Below, piece after piece: positions 15,353 through 23,256 of a DNA stretch of 64,000 nucleotides (position 1 is its first letter; each line of letters begins with the position of its first letter). Under the pieces are notes generated by a model, which searched no databases, was not told the origin of the DNA, and saw only the letters and a program-made list of their open reading frames with translations. Made by a program: the position numbers and the translations under genes. The DNA is from Mycolicibacterium setense. GTDB lineage: Bacteria; Actinomycetota; Actinomycetes; Mycobacteriales; Mycobacteriaceae. The stretch lies in NCBI RefSeq assembly GCF_000805385.1, contig NZ_JTJW01000009.1, positions 310,001 through 374,000 on the forward strand, read 5' to 3'.

Positions 15353-16906
15353 ATGCCGAACGGAAAACCCAACATCCTGGTCATCTGGGGCGACGACATC
15401 GGAATCTGGAACCTGAGTTGCTATAGCCGCGGCATGATGGGCTACCAGACGCCGAACATCGACCGGATCGCCAATGAGGGCATGCTTTTCACCGACTCCT
15501 ACGGTGAGCAGAGTTGCACCGCGGGCCGCGCGTCGTTCATCACCGGACAAAGTGTCTACCGCACCGGGATGAGCAAGGTGGGTATGCCCGGCGTCGACGT
15601 GGGGCTCCAGAAGGAGGATCCGACGATCGCTGAGCTGCTGAAACCATTGGGTTATGCCACCGGGCAATTCGGCAAGAACCACCTCGGCGACCTCAACAAG
15701 TTCCTGCCGACCGCTCACGGCTTCGACGAGTTCTTCGGGAATCTCTACCACCTCAACGCCGAAGAGGAACCCGAGCACGAGGACTACCCCACCGCGGAGG
15801 AGGCACCGCTGCTGCGGAAGGCGCTACTGCCTCGCGGCGTGATCCATTCCTGGGCCACCGACGAGGATTCCGGCGAAGTCGACCCCCGGTACGGCCCCGT
15901 CGGCAAGCAGCGCATCGAAGACACGGGGCCGCTGACGAAGAAGCGGATGGAAACCGTGGACGACGAGACGACGTCTGCGTGTGCCGATTTCATCAAACGC
16001 CAGCACGAGTCGGACACCCCGTTCTTCGTCTGGATGAACCTGACCCACATGCACTTCCGGACCCACACCAAGCCGGAGAGCCGGGGGCAGGCCGGCCGCT
16101 GGCAGTCGCCCTACCACGACACCATGATCGATCACGATCGCAACGTCGGCACGCTGCTGGATCTGGTGGATGAACTCGGCATCGCCGAGGACACCATCGT
16201 CATTTACAGCACGGACAACGGACCGCATGCGAACTCGTGGCCGGACGGTGCGACGACCCCGTTCCGCAGCGAGAAGGCCACCAACTGGGAGGGCGCTTTC
16301 CGGATTCCCGAGATGATCCGCTGGCCCGGCAAGATCAAGCCGGGGGCTATCTCCAATGAGATTGTGCAACACCATGACTGGCTGCCCACATTTCTCGCTG
16401 CCGCGGGTGATCCGGACATCGTGGACAAGCTGAAGGCCGGCCACAAGGCCGGAGCCGACGGCGAGACGGAATACAAGGTGCACATCGACGGGTACAACCT
16501 GCTGCCCTATCTCACCGGGGAGGTGGAGAAGAGCCCCAGGCGCGGCATGATCTACTTCTCCGACGACGGTGACGTGTTGGGCATCCGGGCAGACAACTGG
16601 AAAATCGTGTTCATGGAGCAGCGGTGCCCTGGCACGCTGCAGGTCTGGTTCGAGCCGTTCACGAAGTTGCGTGCTCCGAAGCTGTTCAACCTGCGCACCG
16701 ATCCGTTCGAGCATGCAGATGTCACGTCGAACACGTACTGGGACTGGATGATCGACCGCCTCTTCCTCATGTTCTATGGCTCGGCGATCGTGACGCAGTT
16801 CCTGGAGACCTTCAAAGAGTTTCCGCCGCGCCAGGAACCCGCGTCCTTCACCATCAATCACGCGGTGGAAGAACTCCAGAAGTTCCTCGCCAGCCGGGGA
16901 GGCTGA
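15353..16906 (+). CDS. Arylsulfatase-type sulfatase, copy 2 (tandem paralogue)
   Basis: The 517-residue product is a close paralogue of the preceding sulfatase, with identical first sixteen residues, the same formylglycine site C55 (SCTAGRASFITGQ), the same GDDIG and STDNGPH metal motifs, and matching C-terminal architecture. The two differ mostly in a substrate-side insertion (about residues 140-190: EDYPTAEEAPLLRK here, YDYPHEDRYPRLYK in copy 1) and in a C-terminal segment (WMIDRLFLMFYGS). This pattern suggests a tandem duplication followed by specificity divergence. GGGGAGATCG is a good ribosome-binding site for the ATG. No export signal is seen. Confidence 0.93.
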   Translation: MPNGKPNILVIWGDDIGIWNLSCYSRGMMGYQTPNIDRIANEGMLFTDSYGEQSCTAGRASFITGQSVYRTGMSKVGMPGVDVGLQKEDPTIAELLKPLGYATGQFGKNHLGDLNKFLPTAHGFDEFFGNLYHLNAEEEPEHEDYPTAEEAPLLRKALLPRGVIHSWATDEDSGEVDPRYGPVGKQRIEDTGPLTKKRMETVDDETTSACADFIKRQHESDTPFFVWMNLTHMHFRTHTKPESRGQAGRWQSPYHDTMIDHDRNVGTLLDLVDELGIAEDTIVIYSTDNGPHANSWPDGATTPFRSEKATNWEGAFRIPEMIRWPGKIKPGAISNEIVQHHDWLPTFLAAAGDPDIVDKLKAGHKAGADGETEYKVHIDGYNLLPYLTGEVEKSPRRGMIYFSDDGDVLGIRADNWKIVFMEQRCPGTLQVWFEPFTKLRAPKLFNLRTDPFEHADVTSNTYWDWMIDRLFLMFYGSAIVTQFLETFKEFPPRQEPASFTINHAVEELQKFLASRGG

Positions 16907-16908
16907 GC

Positions 16909-17808
16909 GTGGCAGTGCTCGACTCCTGGCATGACGGCCCCACGAAGTCGGCGATCGTCGACTTCGTGGGTCACGTCACCACCGAGGTGCCGCCCGAGGA
17001 GCGCGTCGCGGTGTTCGACAACGACGGCACGCTGTGGTGTGAGAAGCCGGCCTACATCCAGCTGGACTTCCTGGTGCGTCGCCTGGCCGAGCAGGCGGCC
17101 GCCGACCCGTCGCTGGCCACCAAGCAGCCCTACCAGGCTGCTGCCGCCGGGGATCTTGCCTGGTTCGGGGACGCCGTCACCAAGCACTACAACGGTGACG
17201 ATTCGGCTCTCAAAATCCTTGCCGGAGGCATACTTTCGGCATATGCCGGACTGTCGGTCGAGGAGCATGCCGCCCGGATCAAGGAGTTCTTCGCCGAGGC
17301 GCAGCATCCGACGCTGGGCCGTCCGTACACCACGTGCGCCTACCTGCCGATGGTGGAACTGCTGCGGTATCTGGAAGCGAACGGCTTCACCAACTACATA
17401 GTCTCCGGTGGCGGCCGTGATTTCATGCGCCCGGTGACCGTGTCGATGTACGGCGTTCCCCCGGAGCGGGTGATCGGCAGTTCGGTGGGGTTGGATTTCG
17501 TGGACGGCCAACTCAGGACAACGGCCACACCGGAGTTCCTCAACGACGGCCCGGTCAAGGCGGTGCGGATCTGGGGGCGGACGGGCCGCCGCCCGATCTT
17601 CGCCGCAGGCAACTCCAACGGCGACATCGAAATGCTCGAGTACACCAGGGCCGGCATCGGTCCATCGTTGAGCATGCTGGTGCGTCACGACGACGCCGAG
17701 CGCGAATTCGATTACACCGCAGGGGCAGAGAAGGCATTGGGTCTGGCCGCCGACCGCGGCTGGACGGTGGCGAGCATGCGTGATGATTGGACCACGGTCT
17801 TTGACTGA
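16909..17808 (+). CDS. HAD-superfamily phosphatase (SerB-like)
   Basis: The 299-residue product has the HAD motifs in order: motif I VFDNDGTLW (nucleophile D37, acid D39), motif II NYIVSGGGRDF with the serine, a lysine region around EFLNDGPVKAV, and motif IV AAGNSNGDIEML. The helical cap between motifs I and II makes it most like phosphoserine phosphatase or non-specific acid phosphatase-type HADs. GGGGAGG precedes the GTG start at 16909, two bases after the sulfatase stop, so it is translationally coupled to the sulfatases. It may dephosphorylate a product or by-product of sulfatase action, but the substrate is unknown. Confidence 0.85.
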   Translation: MAVLDSWHDGPTKSAIVDFVGHVTTEVPPEERVAVFDNDGTLWCEKPAYIQLDFLVRRLAEQAAADPSLATKQPYQAAAAGDLAWFGDAVTKHYNGDDSALKILAGGILSAYAGLSVEEHAARIKEFFAEAQHPTLGRPYTTCAYLPMVELLRYLEANGFTNYIVSGGGRDFMRPVTVSMYGVPPERVIGSSVGLDFVDGQLRTTATPEFLNDGPVKAVRIWGRTGRRPIFAAGNSNGDIEMLEYTRAGIGPSLSMLVRHDDAEREFDYTAGAEKALGLAADRGWTVASMRDDWTTVFD

Positions 17809-17826
17809 GTTCGCGCGCAGCTCATC

Positions 17827-17881
17827 GACTCCGCGTCCAGGGCGCAGAAGTGCGAGAGACTCGGGCCCTCAGCGCAGAGTC
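17827..17881 (+). repeat. 55-nt palindromic repeat, copy A
   Basis: This is one of three 55-nt copies in the window (the others start at 59477 and 60473). It begins GACTCCGCGTCCAGGG, has the centre GCAGAAGTGCGAG and ends CCCTCAGCGCAGAGTC. Outer arms GACTCNGCG/CGCAGAGTC pair with one mismatch in this copy, and inner AGGG/CCCT can pair too. It fills the gap between the HAD gene and the formylglycine-generating-enzyme gene and ends five bases before that gene's start codon. Confidence 0.85.
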
Positions 17882-17886
17882 GACGC

Positions 17887-18771
17887 ATGACATCGGCTGA
17901 TCTGGTCTGGATTCCGCCGCAGACGGCAACCCTCGGCTCGGACACGCACTACCCGGAGGAAGCGCCGGCGCGGGAGGTTGCCACGGCGGGGTTCTGGATC
18001 CAACGTCATCAGGTGACCAACGCCGACTATGCCCAATTCGTGGACGCCACGGGCTATGTCACGGTCGCCGAGCGTCCCGTCGACCCGGATGACTTCCCGG
18101 GGGCCCCACCGGAGAACCTGGTGCCCGGCTCGATGGTGTTCCAGCGCACCGCCGGCCCGGTGGATCTCAAGCACATCAACCTGTGGTGGGCGTGGACACC
18201 GGGCGCGTGCTGGAATCACCCCCGCGGACCGCGCTCGACGTTGAAGGGCCGTGAGCAGCATCCCGTGGTGCACATCGCCTTTGACGATGCCGCGGCGTAT
18301 GCGGACTGGGCCGGGCTCGCACTGCCCACCGAGGCGGAGTGGGAGACCGCGGCACGGGGCGGGTTGGCGGGAGCCGCGTACACCTGGGGCGACGAACCCG
18401 AGCAGCCCGGCCGGCAGCTGGCCAACTACTGGCACGGCGAGTTCCCGTATCTCCCCGAAACCGGTTACGGCACAACCAAGCCGGTCGGCAGCTTCGAGCC
18501 CAACGGGTACGGCCTGTTCGACATGGCGGGCAATGCCTGGGAGTGGACCACCGACTGGTACGGGGATGACCGGACGGCCACGCCGTGCTGCGCCGCAGAC
18601 ACCTATGACCCGAACCAGCCGCAGTTCCAGATCGCGCGCAAGGTGATCAAAGGCGGCTCGTTCCTGTGCGCCGACAGCTATTGCATGCGGTACCGTCCGG
18701 CTGCGCGGCGACCGCAGATGGTGGATACCGGCATGAGCCACATCAGCTTCCGCTGCGTCAAGCGGCCCTAG
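17887..18771 (+). CDS. Formylglycine-generating enzyme (sulfatase maturase, SUMF1/FGE type)
   Basis: FGE is a copper-dependent oxidase that converts the cysteine of the C-x-(P/A)-x-R motif in sulfatases to formylglycine. The 294-residue product has the complete fold: LVWIPPQTATLGSDTHYPEE at the start, IQRHQVTNADYAQFVDATGY, REQHPVVHIAFDDAAAYADW, LPTEAEWETAARGG, NGYGLFDMAGNAWEWTTDWY, and the active-site segment SFLCADSYCMRYRPAARR. C261 and C266 have the spacing of the copper-binding pair of bacterial FGE. It resembles M. tuberculosis Rv0712. It lies behind two sulfatases carrying the target motif, so substrate and maturase are co-encoded. The ATG at 17887 has no clear ribosome-binding site because the palindromic repeat ends just before it. 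Confidence 0.95.
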   Translation: MTSADLVWIPPQTATLGSDTHYPEEAPAREVATAGFWIQRHQVTNADYAQFVDATGYVTVAERPVDPDDFPGAPPENLVPGSMVFQRTAGPVDLKHINLWWAWTPGACWNHPRGPRSTLKGREQHPVVHIAFDDAAAYADWAGLALPTEAEWETAARGGLAGAAYTWGDEPEQPGRQLANYWHGEFPYLPETGYGTTKPVGSFEPNGYGLFDMAGNAWEWTTDWYGDDRTATPCCAADTYDPNQPQFQIARKVIKGGSFLCADSYCMRYRPAARRPQMVDTGMSHISFRCVKRP

Positions 18772-19322
18772 CCGAACGCCGGGGCGACGAATCGCCGCAA
18801 CATCTCCTGCTCCGCAGCGTCATCGGCACCGGGCCAGACCAACAGTGAGAGCACCAAACGGACGATCCACGCCGCGGCCGCCGGGTCGTCCTCGCCCAGC
18901 CCGGTGAGTTCGGTGGCGAAGGCAGCCGGTACCGGCGATCGCGTCAGGTCCGCCATCCCACCCCCACCGCGCAGTGCGCTGCGCAAGATGTCGAACATCG
19001 GGTCGGCACGAATACGGTGAAGGGCAACGGTGACCGCGGTCAACACCCGCTGCGCCCCGCTCAGGCCGTCGACCGAGCGACGCACCTCCGCCACGATCGA
19101 CGCGGCCAGCCGAGCCAGTACCGCGTCACGGATCTGCGCCTTGCCGCCCGCATGCCGGTACACCGTCGCGCGCGAGCAGTGCACCCGTGCCGCCAGTGCA
19201 TCGATGTCCAGTGAATCAAGCCCGTCGCGGGCCGCCATCTCGGCAGCCGCTGCGTAGATGCGCTCGGCAGCCTCGACACGGCGGTCGCCCCCGACCAACC
19301 AGTCCGCGCGCTTGGGAGACAT
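18768..19322 (-). CDS. TetR-family transcriptional regulator
   Basis: The 184-residue product has an N-terminal helix-turn-helix (about residues 18-62: AAERIYAAAAEMAARDG, IDALAARVHCSRATVYRHAGGK), typical of TetR repressors, and a helical ligand domain ending PAFG. The start ATG at 19322 faces a divergent P450 gene. A palindrome in the gap (19336-19348) is the probable self-operator, so this protein likely represses itself and the P450. Its 3' end overlaps the FGE stop by four bases (CTAG). The inducer is unknown. Confidence 0.9.
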   Translation of the reverse strand: MSPKRADWLVGGDRRVEAAERIYAAAAEMAARDGLDSLDIDALAARVHCSRATVYRHAGGKAQIRDAVLARLAASIVAEVRRSVDGLSGAQRVLTAVTVALHRIRADPMFDILRSALRGGGGMADLTRSPVPAAFATELTGLGEDDPAAAAWIVRLVLSLLVWPGADDAAEQEMLRRFVAPAFG

Positions 19323-19335
19323 ACCTGCGAGATTA

Positions 19336-19348
19336 TCTCAGCTTGAGA
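19336..19348. promoter_or_regulatory. Candidate TetR operator
   Basis: TCTCA and TGAGA form an inverted repeat around GCT, 14 bases upstream of the TetR start and between it and the P450 gene. A related half-site ATAATCTCAG occurs at 19361-19370. The placement fits autoregulation by the adjacent TetR protein. Confidence 0.5.
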
Positions 19349-19466
19349 CAAAATTTCCCGATAATCTCAGTGGGTCCGCAGGTCACCGTGCCGCCTTGAG
19401 ACGCGTCCTCGCCTCAGGCCCCGGCGTCGCATATCAACATGTCGGAGCACCGTTGACTGCCCCTGA

Positions 19467-20687
19467 ATGGACAGCCAACCTGGGCAAATGCTCCTGGCAC
19501 ACGAAATGTTCGAACCGGCCTGTCTGCAGGATCCATATCCGCTGTACGACCGGCTCCGGGCCGGCGCACCGGTGGCCCAGGTGGGTGACTCCCCGTTCTT
19601 CGTGGTGACGTCATTCGACGCCGTCATCGAGGCCACCGCGCGCACGCAGGAGTTCTCGTCGAACCTCACCGCAACCATGTGGTCCCAGCCCGACGGCACC
19701 GTGTCCCCGTTCGACATGGCTGAGCCGGACAGCCCCGTGCATGTGCTGGCCACGGCCGACGATCCGGCCCACGCCGCCCACCGCAAGATGGTGCTGCCCC
19801 GGATGGCGGCCAAGCGGATCGCCGAACTGGAACCCTTCGTCGCGGCCATCACCGCCGAGCTGCTTGCCGAGGCGACCGGAGAATTCGAGTGGATGTCCAC
19901 ACTGGCTGACCGGCTACCCATGCTGGTGGTCGCGCAGCTGCTGGGGCTACCGGCCGCGGATGTCGATCGGCTGGTGGCGTGGGCCTACGCCAGCACGCAG
20001 CTGCTCGACGGTTTGGTCGACACCGAACAACTCACGGCGTCGGGGATCGCAGCGGTCGAGCTCGGGGGCTACCTCAACGAACGGTTCGGTGAAGCGTCAG
20101 CGAACCCGGGAGAAAACCTCCTGGGCGACCTGGCCGGCTACTGCGCGGCCGAGCGGGTTGCCCCGGAGGTGGCCGTGTTGATGCTGATCCAGCTGGTCGG
20201 CGCAGGCGCGGAATCGACTGCAGCGTTGATCGGCAGCGCGGTCTGGATCCTCAGCCGGCGACCCGCGCTGGCCGAGCGCCTGCGCCGCGATTCCGCGCTG
20301 ATCGCGCCATTTCTGGAGGAGGTGCTGCGGTTCGAGTCCCCGTTCAGGGGGCACTACCGGCATGTGCGGGCGGATTCTGAACTGGCAGGGGTCCCGGTGC
20401 CCGCCGGCAGCCGGCTATTGCTGATGTGGGGTGCGGCCAATCGGGATGGGGAGGTGTTCGACGCCCCGAGCGAGTTCCGGCCTGAGCGGCCGAACGTCAA
20501 GGCGCACTTGGCGTTCGGCAAGGGCGGACACTTCTGCCTCGGAGCCGCGCTGGCCCGCCTCGAGGCCCGAATCGTGATCTCGTCGCTGCTGTCGGCGCGC
20601 ACCGACATCCGCCCGGCCGGCGATGCCGAATGGCAACCCAGCTTGCTGGTACGACGCTTACGACAGCTTCCGCTGAGCGCGCGGTGA
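19467..20687 (+). CDS. Cytochrome P450
   Basis: A 406-residue soluble bacterial P450. The haem loop is FGKGGHFCLGAALARLEARI with the thiolate C357. The K-helix ExxR is in EEVLRFESPF, the I-helix oxygen-activation motif is GAGAESTA (Ser in place of the usual Thr after the acid), and FRPERPN forms the meander. Length and absence of a membrane anchor are normal for mycobacterial P450s. The start is ATG 19467, though a second ATG at 19488 is possible. It is divergent from a TetR regulator. The neighbourhood (3-beta-HSD and SDRs behind KstR-type sites) would be compatible with a steroid or terpenoid substrate, but that is inference. Confidence 0.92.
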   Translation: MDSQPGQMLLAHEMFEPACLQDPYPLYDRLRAGAPVAQVGDSPFFVVTSFDAVIEATARTQEFSSNLTATMWSQPDGTVSPFDMAEPDSPVHVLATADDPAHAAHRKMVLPRMAAKRIAELEPFVAAITAELLAEATGEFEWMSTLADRLPMLVVAQLLGLPAADVDRLVAWAYASTQLLDGLVDTEQLTASGIAAVELGGYLNERFGEASANPGENLLGDLAGYCAAERVAPEVAVLMLIQLVGAGAESTAALIGSAVWILSRRPALAERLRRDSALIAPFLEEVLRFESPFRGHYRHVRADSELAGVPVPAGSRLLLMWGAANRDGEVFDAPSEFRPERPNVKAHLAFGKGGHFCLGAALARLEARIVISSLLSARTDIRPAGDAEWQPSLLVRRLRQLPLSAR

Positions 20688-20699
20688 ACTAGCGAGGAG

Positions 20700-20975
20700 T
20701 CAGGCGGCCTGCGCCGCGAGCGCGATGCTGTCGTCGTCGACGAACACCAGGCCACCATCGTCGAGGTTGACGGCCCACCGGCGGGCCGGTTCGACGATGC
20801 GCTCTCCAGCGACCTCGACCGCGGTTCCGGCCAAGTCGGCGAAATCTTCGACGACAACGCCGTGCAGTTCTTCGTCAGTTCCCGGATACACAACTACCGA
20901 GGACCCGACAGCAACCTCTTCGGCAATTTCGCCGGAGTCACTGTCGTTAACCCCCGTCACGACCTCTTCGGACAT
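20700..20975 (-). CDS. Acidic conserved small protein, function unknown
   Basis: The 91-residue product starts MSEEVVTGVNDSDSGEIAEE. The first 25 residues are acidic and probably disordered. The rest is beta-rich with VGSSVVVYPGTDEELHGVVVEDFADLAG, a pattern reminiscent of SH3-like barrels (KOW or CAP-Gly-like), and ends LVFVDDDSIALAAQAA. A strong GGGGAGG precedes the ATG. A longer open frame upstream has no such site and looks non-coding. It converges with the P450 gene, 12 bases apart. I do not recognise the family. Confidence 0.65.
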   Translation of the reverse strand: MSEEVVTGVNDSDSGEIAEEVAVGSSVVVYPGTDEELHGVVVEDFADLAGTAVEVAGERIVEPARRWAVNLDDGGLVFVDDDSIALAAQAA

Positions 20976-21373
20976 CACACACCTCCCCAATTGCTGACGC
21001 GTGCAACCGAGTACATCACAAACGCCTGCGATTGGCTCACTTTCGCCGATACCTACAGCCACACCTTGCATAGGTGCTGGGCAAATTTCCAAATCCGACG
21101 ACGACGACCATTCCGGCAAACACGTCACATAGCGATACCGAGCGTGTCCCCGGTCACACTTATCCCCTCATTGCGCCATTGACCAATGCTTTTGAGGCAA
21201 CCGCAGCAACATTCGCCTGACGTGGCACTCCCCCAGTTCGACCCTGGTCGGCCGGTTGCTGGGCAGACAGGGGCGAACAGCCCGCCCGGAACCTGCCGCG
21301 ACTGGGCGGATCGCGGTGACACACACCACACCGACGTTCGCTAGTGTTGCAACACGTTCTAGCGAGGAGGCAT
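20976..21373. other. Divergent promoter region, no gene seen
   Basis: The 398-base gap between the small acidic protein and the SDR operon contains no convincing coding frame. The only recognisable signals are the KstR-type site at its right end (listed separately) and GCGAGGAGG just upstream of the ATG at 21374. Confidence 0.5.
21342..21361 (+). promoter_or_regulatory. KstR-type operator and -10 element of the three-dehydrogenase operon
   Basis: TGCAACACGTTCTA (21348-21361) fits the KstR motif TnnAACnnGTTnnA exactly. It is directly preceded by TAGTGT (21342-21347), which fits the mycobacterial -10 pattern TAnnnT. The operator would cover the expected transcription start, 13 bases before the ATG at 21374. 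This places the three downstream dehydrogenases in the predicted cholesterol regulon. Confidence 0.65.
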
Positions 21374-22474
21374 ATGTCCGACGCTGTTTTGGTTACCGGA
21401 GCGTTCGGTTTGGTGGGCTCCGCCGTGGTGAAGACGCTGGCCGCCGGCGGGCGCAACGTCGTCGCGACCGACCTCGACGTACCCGCCAACCGCAAGGCCG
21501 CCGCCGCGCTCCCGGCATCCGTACAGGTGCGCTGGGCTGACCTGACCGACCCCACCGCCGTCGACGCGCTGGTGTCGGCGGTCGCACCGGCCGCCATCAT
21601 CCACCTTGCCGCGATCATCCCGCCGTTCTGCTACATGCGCCGTGGGCTGGCCCGCAAGGTCAACGTCGAGGCCACCGCATCGCTGCTGCGTGCCGCAGAG
21701 GCCCAGCCGACGCCGCCCCGGTTCGTGCAGGCATCCAGCATCGCCGTCTACGGCGCCCGCAACCCGCACCACATCGACGATGTGCTCGGGCCCGATACCC
21801 CGGTCAACCCGTCCGACATCTACGGGGCCCACAAGGTCGAGGCCGAAGCCTTGGTCCGCGCCTCGAAGCTGGACTGGCTGATCCTGCGGCTCGGTGGCGT
21901 GATGAGCTGCGAGTTCAGCTTGGACATCGACGTCGATCTCATCTCATTCGAAAGTGTGCTGCCCGCCGACGGGCGACTGCAGACCGTCGACGTGCGTGAT
22001 GTCGCGGCGGCGTTCGCGGCCGCCACCACGGTCCCCACCGAAACCGCCAACCACGAGGTGCTGCTGATCGGCGGGGATTCGGCCACCCACCGGCACACAC
22101 AGTCCGCGGTCGGGTCGCAGGCGGCCGCCGCGATGGGAATCAAGGGCGGTCTGCCGATCGGGCGGCCGGGCAACCCCGACGACGACGCCGCGTGGTTCGC
22201 CACCGACTGGATGGACACCATCCGCTCGCAGGAAGTGCTGGGCTTCCAACACCATTCGTGGCCCCAACTGCTGGCCGACACCCGCGCGAACGCCGGATTG
22301 AAGCGTTTCCCGATCGGCCTGGCCGCACCGTTCATCCGCGCGTTCCTGCGGTCGAAGTCTGCCTACAAGGACTATCCCGGGCAGTTGGCCGACCCGTGGA
22401 ACGCGATCGACAAGAAGTGGGGCGACCACCAACCGGATCGGGCGCCCGACGAGCGCTCGCGCGAGGAGAAGTAA
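21374..22474 (+). CDS. NAD-dependent epimerase/dehydratase (extended SDR, 3-beta-HSD-like)
   Basis: The 366-residue product is an extended short-chain dehydrogenase: VTGAFGLVGSAVVKTLAAGG for the nucleotide-binding motif, LAAIIPPFCYMRRGLARKVN, SSIAVYGARNP and the catalytic YGAHKVEAEALV (Tyr-x-x-x-Lys). The C-terminal half, with LLADTRANAGLKRFPIG, is less standard. The ATG at 21374 is preferred over a GTG ten codons upstream because of GCGAGGAGG. The KstR-type operator in front suggests action on a steroid or a derived acid. The stop overlaps the next start by one base (TAATG). Confidence 0.85.
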   Translation: MSDAVLVTGAFGLVGSAVVKTLAAGGRNVVATDLDVPANRKAAAALPASVQVRWADLTDPTAVDALVSAVAPAAIIHLAAIIPPFCYMRRGLARKVNVEATASLLRAAEAQPTPPRFVQASSIAVYGARNPHHIDDVLGPDTPVNPSDIYGAHKVEAEALVRASKLDWLILRLGGVMSCEFSLDIDVDLISFESVLPADGRLQTVDVRDVAAAFAAATTVPTETANHEVLLIGGDSATHRHTQSAVGSQAAAAMGIKGGLPIGRPGNPDDDAAWFATDWMDTIRSQEVLGFQHHSWPQLLADTRANAGLKRFPIGLAAPFIRAFLRSKSAYKDYPGQLADPWNAIDKKWGDHQPDRAPDERSREEK

Positions 22475-23256
22475 TGAGCAGCATGAGCACCCAGCGCGTC
22501 GCGATCGTCATCGGTGGGGCCTCGGGGATCGGGTGGGCCAGTGCCCAGGCCCTGGCCGCCGACGGCTGCCGCGTCGTCGTGGCCGACCGTGACGCCGAGG
22601 GCGCGGCCGCCCGGGCCGCTCAGCTCGACGCGCCACACACCAGCTTCTACGTCGACGTCACCGACGAAGATGCGGTCCAGAAACTCTTCGACGACGTTGC
22701 GGCGGCCGGCCCGATCGATGTGGTGGTCAACTGCGCTGGTTTCAGCAATGTCGGCCTGATCACCGACATGCCGGTCGAGGATTTCCGCTCGGTCGTCGAC
22801 GTCTGCCTCAACGGCGGGTTCATCGTCGCCAAACACGCCGGCCGCAACCTGCCCGAAGGTGGTGTGCTGGTTTCGATTTCATCGCTGAACGGACGTCAGC
22901 CCGCCGCCGGGATGAGCGCGTACTGTGCCGCCAAGGCCGGGTTGTCGATGCTCACGCAGGTGGCCGCACTTGAGCTGGGGCCGCGCGGCATCCGGGTCAA
23001 CGCGATCGCGCCGGGCTTCGTGAAGACCCCGCTGACCGATCCCGCCGCGATGATCCCCGGTGTGGTCGAGGAGTACGTCGAGAACACCGCGCTGGGCCGC
23101 AGCGGAACGCCCGAGGACATCGCCGCAGCCGTGGTGTTCCTGTGTTCACCGCAGGCGTCGTGGCTGACGGGCGAGGTGCTCGATCTCAACGGCGGCGCAC
23201 ATCTCAAGCGCTACCCGGACGTGCTCGGTCACGTCATGAAACTGGCCCAGGCGTGA
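22474..23256 (+). CDS. Short-chain dehydrogenase/reductase (classical SDR)
   Basis: The 260-residue classical SDR has IGGASGIGWASAQALAADG (nucleotide binding), VVNCAGFSNVG (NAG-type motif with Cys for Asn), SISSLNGRQPAAGMSAYCAAKAG (Ser, Tyr-x-x-x-Lys) and RVNAIAPGFVKTPLTD, ending with the common GEVLDLNGG. Such enzymes oxidise or reduce hydroxyl and keto groups; steroids, acyl-CoA derivatives and polyols are typical substrates. The start codon overlaps the previous stop and its own stop overlaps the next gene, so all three are translationally coupled. Confidence 0.88.
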   Translation: MSSMSTQRVAIVIGGASGIGWASAQALAADGCRVVVADRDAEGAAARAAQLDAPHTSFYVDVTDEDAVQKLFDDVAAAGPIDVVVNCAGFSNVGLITDMPVEDFRSVVDVCLNGGFIVAKHAGRNLPEGGVLVSISSLNGRQPAAGMSAYCAAKAGLSMLTQVAALELGPRGIRVNAIAPGFVKTPLTDPAAMIPGVVEEYVENTALGRSGTPEDIAAAVVFLCSPQASWLTGEVLDLNGGAHLKRYPDVLGHVMKLAQA

